Assembly: GCF_000282515.1 (NCBI RefSeq)
Contig: NZ_AKJD01000167.1
Coordinates: forward strand, 35,041 to 99,040
Direction of reading: 5' to 3'
Length of the DNA stretch: 64,000 nucleotides
DNA from: Pseudomonas sp. GM80
GTDB lineage: Bacteria; Pseudomonadota; Gammaproteobacteria; Pseudomonadales; Pseudomonadaceae
In this document: piece by piece, positions 33,104 through 40,773 of the stretch
Numbering within the stretch: the stretch's first letter is position 1
Layout: the number at the start of each line of letters is the position of its first letter
Translations under genes and position numbers: made by a program
The notes under the pieces: generated by a model
What the model was told of the DNA's origin: nothing
The model's input: the letters and a program-made list of their open reading frames with translations, nothing else
Databases searched by the model: none

Positions 33104-34360
33104 TTAGACCCTTGCCGCTGGGTGAGCGGGTAGCGGTTGCAGTTCGACCTTCTCCCACTTGGCGATCACCAGCGGTGCAATGGCATTACCCAATACATTC
33201 AACGTGGTGGTGCCGCTGTCGATGATCCTGAAGATGCCGGCAATCAGCGCCACACCTTCCAACGGCAGCCCGGCTGAAGCCAATGTGGCCGACAGAATGA
33301 TGATGGCAAAACCCGGCACCCCTGCCGCCCCTTTGGAGGTCAGCACCATCGTCACCACCAGCAGAATCTGCTGAGACAACGACAGGTCGATGCCATAAAG
33401 CTGCGCGACAAAGATTGTTGCCACGCCGAGAAAAATCGACGCGCCATCGAGATTGAATGCATAGCCCACCGGCACCACGAAACTGACGATCCGACGCGGT
33501 ACACCGTAGCTCTCCAGCTTGGTCATCAATTGCGGCATGACCGCCGCTGAGGCTGCACTGGAAAACGCCAGAATCAACTCGTTGCGGAAGTAGCGGATCA
33601 ACTTGAAGATGTTTTCGCCAATCAAGTAGCAAATGCCGCCCAGCACCACCAAAGCGAAAACCATCAGTGCCAGATACACCACGCCAATCAACTTGAGCAG
33701 CGGCAACAATGAGGCGAAACCAAACGTCGCTACCGTCGCGCCGATCATGCCAAACACCCCGATTGGCGCGTAAGCCATGACGATTGAGACGACTTTGAAC
33801 ATTGCATCGGAGAGGCTCTGAACCACGGCGATGAAAGGCGCACTTTTGTCTTTCGGCAATGCGTTCAATGCCAGGCCCAACAGCACGGCGAAGAACAATA
33901 CCGACAGCAACTTCGCCTCCGACATCGCCACGATCACGTTGTCTGGAACGATGTTCTGCAAAATCACCAAGGCGCCTTTCGAAGGCTCCAGGTTAATGGC
34001 CGCCGAACTGTGCGAGACGCCTGAAATATCGGTCCCGGTGCCGGGCTCGAAGAGGTTGGCGAAACACAAGCCAATGACGATCGCCAGCGCGGTAATTGCA
34101 AAGAAATAGCCGAGCGACTTCGCCCCCATCCGGCCAAACGACTTGCTGTCGCCACCGCCTGCAATCCCCAGGATCATGCAACAGAACACAATCGGTACAA
34201 CCACCATCTTCATCATCTTGATGAAGATGTCACCGAGCGGTTTTAAGATCTCGGCGCTGACCCATGTTTGATACTGCGGATGCGTATTGAAGTACCAACC
34301 GACGAGCACGCCAAGCAACAGCCCGGCAACGATTTGCCACACCAAGGGAATACGTTTCAT
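33104..34360 (-). CDS. Dicarboxylate/amino acid:cation symporter (DAACS, GltP/DctA-like)
   Basis: A 418-residue transporter. The DAACS signatures are visible: the serine-rich hairpin 1 segment AFSSAASAAVMPQL, the NLDG version of the NMDG motif in AFNLDGASIFLGVA, and IDSGTTTLNVLGNAIAPL in helix 8. AGAAGG precedes ATG 34360. It imports glutamate, aspartate or C4-dicarboxylates with Na+ or H+; substrate within the group is not decided. Confidence 0.92.
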   Translation of the reverse strand: MKRIPLVWQIVAGLLLGVLVGWYFNTHPQYQTWVSAEILKPLGDIFIKMMKMVVVPIVFCCMILGIAGGGDSKSFGRMGAKSLGYFFAITALAIVIGLCFANLFEPGTGTDISGVSHSSAAINLEPSKGALVILQNIVPDNVIVAMSEAKLLSVLFFAVLLGLALNALPKDKSAPFIAVVQSLSDAMFKVVSIVMAYAPIGVFGMIGATVATFGFASLLPLLKLIGVVYLALMVFALVVLGGICYLIGENIFKLIRYFRNELILAFSSAASAAVMPQLMTKLESYGVPRRIVSFVVPVGYAFNLDGASIFLGVATIFVAQLYGIDLSLSQQILLVVTMVLTSKGAAGVPGFAIIILSATLASAGLPLEGVALIAGIFRIIDSGTTTLNVLGNAIAPLVIAKWEKVELQPLPAHPAARV

Positions 34361-34443
34361 GTCTAGCCTTCTTGTTGGAATGAAAGGTCTGCGGGTAATC
34401 GCAGTTGCTAGAGTCATGAGCTTCCAGCTCACTAGAGATCAAA

Positions 34444-34464
34444 TGGCACAACGCGGTTGTGCCA
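34444..34464 (-). terminator. Hairpin downstream of VOC gene
   Basis: A perfect 9-bp inverted repeat TGGCACAAC-GCG-GTTGTGCCA lies 10 bases beyond the stop of the minus-strand VOC gene. It has no strong T-run; terminator is likely but it could also be an operator for the symporter promoter next to it. Confidence 0.45.
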
Positions 34465-34473
34465 TGCCTGTTG

Positions 34474-34899
34474 TTACTTGGCGAACAGTTGGCTCATATC
34501 CTTGAAGGCCTTGAACTCGAGGGCGTTGCCGCACGGGTCGAACAGAAACATGGTGGCTTGCTCGCCCACCTGACCTTTGAAACGAACGTACGGTTCGATC
34601 ACAAACTCGGTCCCAAACGACTTCAGACGCTCGGCCAACGCTTCCCATTGCGCCCAACCCAGGATGATGCCGAAGTGCGGCACCGGCACATCGTGACCAT
34701 CGACCGGGTTGCTGTGAACGCTCTCTTGCGAGGCGGTTTTCGGGTGTTCGTGAATGACCAGTTGGTGACCATAAAAATCGAAGTCGACCCACTGCGTGCT
34801 GGAGCGCCCTTCCTCAAGACCAAATACCTCACCGTAAAAGGTCCGCGCTGAAGCCAGGTCGTAAACAGGGATTGCCAGGTGGAAAGGTGAAAGGCTCAT
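34474..34899 (-). CDS. VOC-family glyoxalase-like protein
   Basis: A 141-residue protein with the beta-alpha start SPFHLAIPVYDLASARTFYG, metal-ligand candidates H8 and those in VPHFGIILGW, and the closing MFLFDPCGNALEFKAF (Glu ligand). ATG 34899 is preceded by a GGAG-poor but purine-rich stretch. It is divergent from a LysR regulator 150 bases away, which may control it. Confidence 0.85.
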   Translation of the reverse strand: MSLSPFHLAIPVYDLASARTFYGEVFGLEEGRSSTQWVDFDFYGHQLVIHEHPKTASQESVHSNPVDGHDVPVPHFGIILGWAQWEALAERLKSFGTEFVIEPYVRFKGQVGEQATMFLFDPCGNALEFKAFKDMSQLFAK

Positions 34900-35050
34900 C
34901 AGAACTCCAGATATTTTTGTTGGTTGGCGAATTCCCACCGTCATTGGCGCTCTCGGTTCAGCCGTTGCCGGGGATGGGAAACATCCTAGGACGGAAAACA
35001 AAACAGAAAAATCAATATATATTTCTTAGAAACACAATTAATATTTGTGA

Positions 35051-35929
35051 ATGATCAAAGAACTCAAGACACTCATCGCTGTGGCGCGCGAAGGCACATT
35101 CGCTGCGGCCGGCAACAAGATCGGCCTCACGCAGGCCGCCGTCAGCGCACAAATCCAGCGGCTGGAGGCGGAACTCGGCTTCGAGATATTCGACAGGAAA
35201 GGCCGCTCGGCGCACCTCAACAAAATGGGCCACCAGATCCTGCTGCAAGCGCAGGAGTTGCTCAGGCTTTACGAAAACCTGGGCTCGACGACGATTGGAC
35301 AACCGCCCAGTGTGCTGGTGAACATCGGCGCCATTGCGTCGGTGCAGCGTTCCTATTTGCCGGATGCGCTGGCGAAGTTTCACCAACATTGTCCGCAGTG
35401 CCGCACGCGTGTGGTCCCGGGGCTGTCGATGGAGATGGTGAACCTCGTCGACGCTGGCGAGATCGACATGGCCGTCATCATTCGCCCGCCTTTCTCGCTA
35501 CAGAGCGATCTGCGCTGGACGACTCTGACGCTGGAGCCCTACCGCCTGATCGTGCCGCGCGACGTGCCGGGAGAAGACTGGTCTGAACTGCTCTCCAGCC
35601 AACCGTTCATTCGCTATGACCGATCATCCTTCGGCGGCAGACAGGTCGACCGCTTTCTGCGGCAAATGCATTTCACCTTGCATGAGGTGTGCGAACTGGA
35701 TGAGCTGGAGGCGATCGTCAAACTGGTGGAAAACGGTGTCGGCGTTGCGCTGGTGCCGCAAACAACGCCCGAACCGCAATGGCCGGCAGGCGTGCGGGCA
35801 CTCGACCTCGGGGCGCACACTTTTCACCGGGATATCGGCCTGGTCCATCGCTCTCGCCGCAGCATGACTGAACCGGTGCGGAAGATGGCTGACCTGATCA
35901 GTGAGCAGGTCAAGGGCGGCTTCCTCTAG
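35051..35929 (+). CDS. LysR-family transcriptional regulator
   Basis: A 292-residue regulator. The N-terminal winged helix is typical: LIAVAREGTFAAAGNKIGLTQAAVSAQIQRLE (split here for length: TFAAAGNKIGLTQAAVSAQI). The effector domain follows from about residue 90. It is transcribed away from the VOC gene and symporter; the AT-rich gap between 34900 and 35050 likely holds its operator. Confidence 0.92.
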   Translation: MIKELKTLIAVAREGTFAAAGNKIGLTQAAVSAQIQRLEAELGFEIFDRKGRSAHLNKMGHQILLQAQELLRLYENLGSTTIGQPPSVLVNIGAIASVQRSYLPDALAKFHQHCPQCRTRVVPGLSMEMVNLVDAGEIDMAVIIRPPFSLQSDLRWTTLTLEPYRLIVPRDVPGEDWSELLSSQPFIRYDRSSFGGRQVDRFLRQMHFTLHEVCELDELEAIVKLVENGVGVALVPQTTPEPQWPAGVRALDLGAHTFHRDIGLVHRSRRSMTEPVRKMADLISEQVKGGFL

Positions 35930-36148
35930 CAACACAACGCTGGTTGCCAATGATCAAATCAGGAGTGGCGAACCTTGAATCCGCTTACGTAAATTGGCGC
36001 ATGTCCCTAATCACGCCGTGACGACGGTCAACTCCGGCCAGATTTATGGCTGTGCAGCGTCAATGGCTGACGCCACGCGCTGTCAATCGCAGCGTTGCCA
36101 AACAAGCTTTGCTACTCTGCCGCATCCACTCCATCAGGACAAACGGCG

Positions 36149-36631
36149 ATGGAAATTGCCCCACAGTTCATTGTTCATGAAACCGACCATTGGATTATCA
36201 ACCACCACCTGGCGAGCGCCCTCCCCGGGTATCTGATGCTGGGTTCCAGGCTCAACACCTCATCATTGGCTGATTTATCGCCTGACGCACTGACGGAAAT
36301 GGGTGGCCTGCTGGCCAAGACCCAGCAGCTCATGGAGCGGATATTAACTCCTGCGCATCTCTACATTGGCCGCTTTGGTCATCAACCGGGCTGGCCCATT
36401 CACTTCCATTTCATTCCGGTTTATCACTGGGTCGAAGACTTGTTCTGTAAGGATGAGCGCTATCGGCAACTGGCAAACTTTGCCTACGCTGAAAACGCCC
36501 TCGCGGCGACTGACGGTGCCGAGCTGACGCTGTTTATCTGGAGAGAGTTTGGGGAAAACCCGACACCTCCAGAGACGCCGGGACTGTCGGTCGAAGAAGT
36601 GATCACCCAACTGCGTAATGCGTTCCGGTGA
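36149..36631 (+). CDS. HIT-like protein (histidine triad variant)
   Basis: A 160-residue protein. The segment HFHFIPVYHW (H85-F-H87-F-I89) matches the histidine-triad position, with the third His replaced by Ile. The rest (AHLYIGRFGHQPGWPIHFH) fits the HIT fold around a nucleotide alpha-phosphate. The middle His, which is the nucleophile in HIT hydrolases, is kept. It could be a diadenosine-polyphosphate or nucleotide hydrolase of low or altered activity. Confidence 0.72.
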   Translation: MEIAPQFIVHETDHWIINHHLASALPGYLMLGSRLNTSSLADLSPDALTEMGGLLAKTQQLMERILTPAHLYIGRFGHQPGWPIHFHFIPVYHWVEDLFCKDERYRQLANFAYAENALAATDGAELTLFIWREFGENPTPPETPGLSVEEVITQLRNAFR

Positions 36632-36672
36632 TCAAAAACTGCAGTTCGATGTGCTGTCGTTGCGGAGATGAA

Positions 36673-36798
36673 ATGGCATCTCCCGCTAATTTCAAAGTGT
36701 TCGAGAGCGCCGCACGCTTGGGCAGTCTGGCGGCGGCTGCGCTTGAGTTGCATGTCAGCGTCGGCGCGGTTGCATCGCTGACGGCCGTCATTGTTTAA
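36673..36798 (+). pseudogene. Truncated LysR regulator (N-terminal HTH stub)
   Basis: A 41-codon frame (FKVFESAARLGSLAAAALEL, HVSVGAVASL) reproduces the start of a GcvA-type LysR helix-turn-helix, then runs into a stop inside the first GTTTAA block of the DUF6124 leader element at about 36793. The rest of the regulator is absent. The break point coincides with the edge of the repeated element. Confidence 0.65.
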
Positions 36799-37156
36799 CG
36801 TTTTTGGGGATGTGTTTAAGGACACCTGACGTTACGTCCGAAAGGCTACAACGCCTTGCGCCGTTGCCTACGACTACGCCAGAATCCGCCGGCTTGTGCG
36901 CTTGGAGCGCGGGCTCTATCGTTGGTCGGTCACTGAAAACAGTGATCGGGTTTGGTAGCCCGCTACTCCACATGGCGTATCGCGTCACCTTACGCGGGTG
37001 CTTTTTCGCATCTGCTTGCTGGTGGCCATGCGCAGGGCGTCTTCGGGCGCGCCGGTTTTTCCATGTGGGCCGGTCTACCAACCTTCGTATGGCCGCCACC
37101 CTTCGTTTGGTAGCGAGAGTGATGGCTCCTCTAAACACACACGTGGAGTTTCATCA
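36791..37156 (+). other. Long structured leader element of the DUF6124 gene
   Basis: A 366-base non-coding stretch that directly precedes a DUF6124 gene. Its first ~110 bases recur at 24029-24150. It contains several inverted repeats: GGC...AACG/CGTTGCC around 36845-36868, GCGGGCT/AGCCCGC near 36907-36963 enclosing TCACTG/CAGTGA, and CTACCAA/TTGGTAG near 37075-37112. It also carries two GTTTAA blocks at its left end. I recall similar long conserved sequences upstream of DUF6124/DUF3077 genes in P. fluorescens. It may be a structured 5' UTR, sRNA or mobile element. Confidence 0.65.
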
Positions 37157-37519
37157 ATGTTCAAACCAACACCAAACCCACCCGAAACCGATCCGGCCTC
37201 ACCCTATGAATCGCTTGATTCAAGGAAGCTTCACGACGCGGCTGAACGCGCACTCGATCATTACCTCAATCCCGCTGCCGCGATCATGGCTGCGCCGTAT
37301 CAGGCGAGCACGATGTTTCTGGTTAATCCGGAAACGGATACCGAGTCATTGCTGGTCAACGCCTGCGAATCGCTGGCCTCGGCCTCCATCATGCTGGGGG
37401 ATGTCGCGGGGTTGGTGGATGGGCCGATTCGCAAGACGTTGCTGGGCATTGCGCAGGTGGTGATGCTTGGGGAGCTGGCGGTGAATCGGGCTTTGGACAG
37501 GGTTGAGATTACAGACTAG
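37157..37519 (+). CDS. DUF6124-family protein
   Basis: A 120-residue protein I recognise from the Pseudomonas-specific DUF6124 group: a proline-rich start (MFKPTPNPPETDPASPYES), the RALDHYL segment and the ASIMLGDVAGLVDGPIRKTL helix. No catalytic motif is apparent; the C-terminal half is helical and might bundle. Multiple paralogues per genome are typical. The gene ends with a hairpin terminator and lies behind the long leader. Confidence 0.8.
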   Translation: MFKPTPNPPETDPASPYESLDSRKLHDAAERALDHYLNPAAAIMAAPYQASTMFLVNPETDTESLLVNACESLASASIMLGDVAGLVDGPIRKTLLGIAQVVMLGELAVNRALDRVEITD

Positions 37520-37526
37520 GTCCATA

Positions 37527-37562
37527 CCGTTCAGTGACGATTTGGCCGTCGCCACTGAACGG
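37527..37562 (+). terminator. Hairpin terminator after DUF6124 gene
   Basis: CCGTTCAGTGACGA and TCGCCACTGAACGG pair with one internal mismatch around a short loop, 8 bases after the stop. A TTTT run comes ~6 bases later. Confidence 0.6.
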
Positions 37563-37749
37563 ATCAGATTTTGAAGGCTTGTGCATGGCTGCATTGGGAC
37601 ATTTCCGGCTTCTCGCGGAGATAGAATAGCGACCGCTGGTTCTTTCTGTGATGAGCTGACACTTCGTCCGGTCTATTTCAGGCATAACCCGTAGTCGATG
37701 CCTCATGAAGCGCCACCTTGAAACTCTAACATTCAGCGATGGAATGAGA

Positions 37750-38232
37750 ATGTCCAGAAAAATCATCTATGCCAAAGAGTTCGACATCTGCGTATCGATG
37801 TCAGATTTAGTAACCTGGGAAGGTGACCAGAAAACTCCCAGCGCCGACCTGCAGGCGGTATTTACAATCCTTGAAATTCCCGTCGACATTCTCGAACTCC
37901 ACGAGTTGTATTTTGCCCACCCTTACAGCGGCTACGGCGACGTGCATGTGTATCATGCTGAAAATAACGGAGGCAGTATTTTCGCCATCGACTTGTATCG
38001 AGAGCTCACGGATCAGCAAGATTTGACAGGTCTGTTTCTGCGTATTGAAGGTCCTGTATTTGATCAGGCTCTCGCTCATCTCCGGTCTTTCTTTGACAGC
38101 GCCAGCAGCCAAGTAGCTTTTGAGCAGGCAAGTTACTCCAGGAGACTTCGCGAAAGGCTTGACGCAAGCAGGTACCCTCGACTGGTCGAAGAAGATCACG
38201 ACTTCCTGCAGCAGCATTTCATTCATCGGTGA
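37750..38232 (+). CDS. Hypothetical protein, ~160 aa
   Basis: ATG 37750 is 6 bases after TGGA; starts at 37744 and 37705 are also in frame. The protein is soluble, acidic, rich in aromatic residues, without signal or membrane helix. Family not recognised. It is the first of three small genes (to 39120) that sit between the DUF6124 gene and the AT-rich section; their size and charge recall immunity proteins, but this is an inference. Confidence 0.5.
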   Translation: MSRKIIYAKEFDICVSMSDLVTWEGDQKTPSADLQAVFTILEIPVDILELHELYFAHPYSGYGDVHVYHAENNGGSIFAIDLYRELTDQQDLTGLFLRIEGPVFDQALAHLRSFFDSASSQVAFEQASYSRRLRERLDASRYPRLVEEDHDFLQQHFIHR

Positions 38233-38371
38233 CGCTAGCCAATCAGACACTGCACAAGTCCGATTCAGCATTGGCTTCTCGCCATTGCTCCTCGGTACCG
38301 AGTTTTTGTCACCGGCAAGGAGATATTCGTGGCCCGAAAAGCCCACGGCATAGTGCCGCGACACGACGTTG

Positions 38372-38704
38372 ATGTTTAAACAGGAAGCATTGCAACAGTG
38401 CGATTTGAGGTGGTCTGAGTCGAATGCATGGATGCTGGTGTACCCGATTCGAGACGCCAGGACTTTGTGCTTTGACTTCATGTACAACTACCAAGAGCCG
38501 CCTGAGAAAACGTTGTCTGTACTGCTAGGGAAGTACCCGGAATGTACGGTTATCGATTGGTCGGCGGGACGTTTGGCCTGTATTGAGGCCGAGAGTGTTG
38601 ACGTTGAGACGCTAGCGGAAATCATCCAGGACGTTGCCGCGGCTGTTTGGGGTGACCACAGCTCGGTCATCGATGCTTCTTATGAGGAAATGAGTAGAGC
38701 CTGA
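38372..38704 (+). CDS. Hypothetical protein, ~110 aa
   Basis: ATG 38372 (a TTG one codon earlier is possible); no good ribosome site. A small acidic soluble protein with conserved-looking hydrophobic core (LSVLLGKYPECTVIDWSAG). Family not recognised. Base composition is a little below that of the core genome. Confidence 0.5.
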   Translation: MFKQEALQQCDLRWSESNAWMLVYPIRDARTLCFDFMYNYQEPPEKTLSVLLGKYPECTVIDWSAGRLACIEAESVDVETLAEIIQDVAAAVWGDHSSVIDASYEEMSRA

Positions 38705-38796
38705 TCCGAAGCGTTCATGCCTGGAGCCGTTCCTGAGCAACAATTGACCACAAACGTGGGCTCCCTGGTCCACCGTAATCGAAGGAGATGTTTTCA

Positions 38797-39120
38797 ATGC
38801 TCCCCCCTGACAACGACTTGAGGGCCAACTTCATAGAAGTGCTCAAGGAAATCACCGCGCTGATGTCCATTGCATACGAACAAACCGGCCCAGTACCGGA
38901 CGACCATCCGTTAGCTCAGGCGGGTTTGGAGAGTGGTGGTGAAATCGTTCTGGATTATGTCGATCACAATGAGGCTGGATTAGCGTTCGAACACCTTGCT
39001 GCCCTCAACGAATGTGCCGCCGACATGCAACTGCTCAAGGATTTTGAGAGCCAAGAGGCCGTAGACTACTTCAGGCTTGGTGTCATTTCGGACGTACCGG
39101 ATGTGGGTAACGACATGTGA
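38797..39120 (+). CDS. Immunity-like small protein (MafI-type pattern)
   Basis: ATG 38797 is 9 bases after GGAG. The 107-residue acidic protein shows LDYVDHNEAGLAFEHLAALN, the yidhnE-glAlehL pattern found in several small immunity proteins of polymorphic toxin systems. No toxin gene is next to it. Call by remembered pattern only. Confidence 0.5.
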   Translation: MLPPDNDLRANFIEVLKEITALMSIAYEQTGPVPDDHPLAQAGLESGGEIVLDYVDHNEAGLAFEHLAALNECAADMQLLKDFESQEAVDYFRLGVISDVPDVGNDM

Positions 39121-39650
39121 GGTGCCAAAGCGTCGATTCGCCTCCGATGTTCCTTCGAGTACGCTTGCAACGATATCAGCCTCAACTAATGGTTCGTGAT
39201 TACATGCCCCCTGCGGCGGGAGACACTCACAGATCGGCTCATGCTGCTCACCAACTCCAAGGCGCAGTTGTAGGAGATTATGCCGAGGCCCAGTAATACG
39301 TGAAGCGGCAAGGTACTCTCCGTGGCGGACGAAATGCATGTGATGTGGCTCTACTGTTTGGTTAAAGGGGGCACTCTAGCCCATCTTAGAGGCTCAATCA
39401 TGCCCGTCGAGTGGAGCAGCTTGTTGGCATTAGAGGCAACCACTCTGATGGAATTCCCGTCGTTCTTTCACAGTACTGAATCGGTCCTTCTTCCGTAGAC
39501 GCTTTCAAAGGACCGCTTCTGGCCTTTTTTTGCCTGTCGCGATCGATTGAATCCACAACCCAAAGCAGCCACTCGCTGAAGCTTAGGGTGCGGAGCAGCA
39601 GAGAGTCCCGGAGAGCGAAACGAATCACTTGGACGACTTATTATAGGAAG
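39121..39650. other. Gap of 530 bases without a recognisable gene
   Basis: Both strands were read. Short frames exist, including one on the minus strand at 39398-39628, but none has a ribosome site, known motif or codon use that would support a gene. The base composition is mixed; it may be decayed accessory DNA. Confidence 0.5.
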
Positions 39651-40181
39651 TCACTTCGCACGAAAATGCCGAATAAGTTCACTTGCCTTTGTTGATGCAT
39701 AAAAAATTAAAATTGAAAAAGCTATAGCACTTACCGTCGGGCCGATGGAATTTATGCCTACTGCGATTTGTATATATATAGATATAAATAAGATAAGGAT
39801 TGTGTAGCTTATGGCGACCTTGTTAAATGCGGCCAGCAATAGCGGAACTATTGAAATTATAGTTGAATGAGCTGCAATGGTTAAAATTATCTCCATGATC
39901 AGTCGAAGAGGAACACCGTCAAATTGTGCTTGCGCAATTGCAATCAAGGGTTCGTACAAAAATATCTGCAACCCCCCAACGACAGTCGCACTGATTCCAA
40001 TAAAGGGCAAGGTTGTTTTTTTCGTAATGTTCATCGTACTTCCACTGACTCCTATAATCATTGATAAGGACATCGTTGTTTCATAACATTCCTTGCTATA
40101 GGCTAAGATGTTACTTTTCTTAGATCCTATCATGGCAAATGCGGAACCGAGCAGAGAAAAAAGTGATATGAAGTCGGCCAA
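39651..40181 (-). CDS. AT-rich hypothetical membrane protein, up to 176 aa
   Basis: Four to five hydrophobic helices (for example ISATVVGGLQIFLYEPLIAI, IILTIAAHSTIISIVPLLLA, YTILILFISIYIQIAVGIN, TVSAIAFSILIFYAS). Composition is strikingly AT-rich compared with the window. The longest frame starts at a TTG (40181) without ribosome site; ATG 40133 is an alternative. Family not recognised; probably acquired by transfer. Confidence 0.55.
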   Translation of the reverse strand: MADFISLFSLLGSAFAMIGSKKSNILAYSKECYETTMSLSMIIGVSGSTMNITKKTTLPFIGISATVVGGLQIFLYEPLIAIAQAQFDGVPLRLIMEIILTIAAHSTIISIVPLLLAAFNKVAISYTILILFISIYIQIAVGINSIGPTVSAIAFSILIFYASTKASELIRHFRAK

Positions 40182-40268
40182 ATTACCGAGCGTTAGCAGT
40201 CAATGAGTGGCGGGCTATGGACTCGCTGACACGCTGTTGAGTGGCTACTTTTGGCCAGAAGCAGTCAC

Positions 40269-40520
40269 TCATTGATGACCGTTTCCAACATGGTGGTCGT
40301 CTAAATAGGTGCGAACTGACATTAACCCAGCGCCTTCAGATGACCAAAGCTTCGATGCCTGAATGGCTGCGTCAAGCAATGGCCCTGTGATTTTTCTGTC
40401 GTTGTAATCACCGACGAAGTAATTTATTCGATTAGCCAGGTGCTGAATGGATAGCCAGCCCAGGCCGTGGTAGTCACGCAACTCCTCGGCGTTCAGCTTG
40501 ATCAGGCATTCGTAACTCAC
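40269..40520 (-). CDS. Hypothetical protein, 83 aa, probably 5'-truncated
   Basis: The first start codon is a GTG at 40520, but the same frame stays open for about 120 bases further upstream with plausible coding sequence (GQRDGAVYILVECEASF) and no start codon. The gene probably lost its 5' end at the junction with the WYL relic. The remaining protein is soluble and of unrecognised family. Confidence 0.45.
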   Translation of the reverse strand: MSYECLIKLNAEELRDYHGLGWLSIQHLANRINYFVGDYNDRKITGPLLDAAIQASKLWSSEGAGLMSVRTYLDDHHVGNGHQ

Positions 40521-40649
40521 GAAAGACGCTTCACATTCGACGAGAATATAAACAGCGCCATCCCTCTGCCCTGAGAAGATGCCAGTAGTCGTCCGTAATG
40601 TGGTATGCCGCAGGTGCGATCTGAACCAAATCCATGTCTTATTTCCGTG

Positions 40650-40742
40650 CGGCCCACTGTCTTTTAGAACACCAAATGGCGAAACACGCCTGATCGCGCC
40701 TCACACGCTTATCTATACGGGGATGCGCTGGCATGTGAGGAG
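40650..40742 (+). pseudogene. WYL-domain protein fragment
   Basis: The + frame reads GETRLIAPHTLIYTGMRWHV, a match to the central strand pair of WYL domains of Pseudomonas regulators (R-x-APH-L-...-G-RWHVR). The similarity stops directly after RWHVR and little is visible before. No intact gene; the fragment lies between the hipA end and the truncated 83-residue gene. Confidence 0.55.
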
Positions 40743-40773
40743 AACTACGCCGCCATACTCTCGCCGGCGGTCG

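Noticed and set aside
39398..39628. Minus-strand frame of 76 codons in the 530-base gap
   Set aside because: No ribosome site, start at an arbitrary codon, low-complexity composition and no family recognised.
40201..40268. Sequence resembling degenerate intergenic repeat TGGCCAGAAGCAGTCACTCA
   Set aside because: Reminiscent of common Pseudomonas intergenic remnants but too short and degenerate to call.
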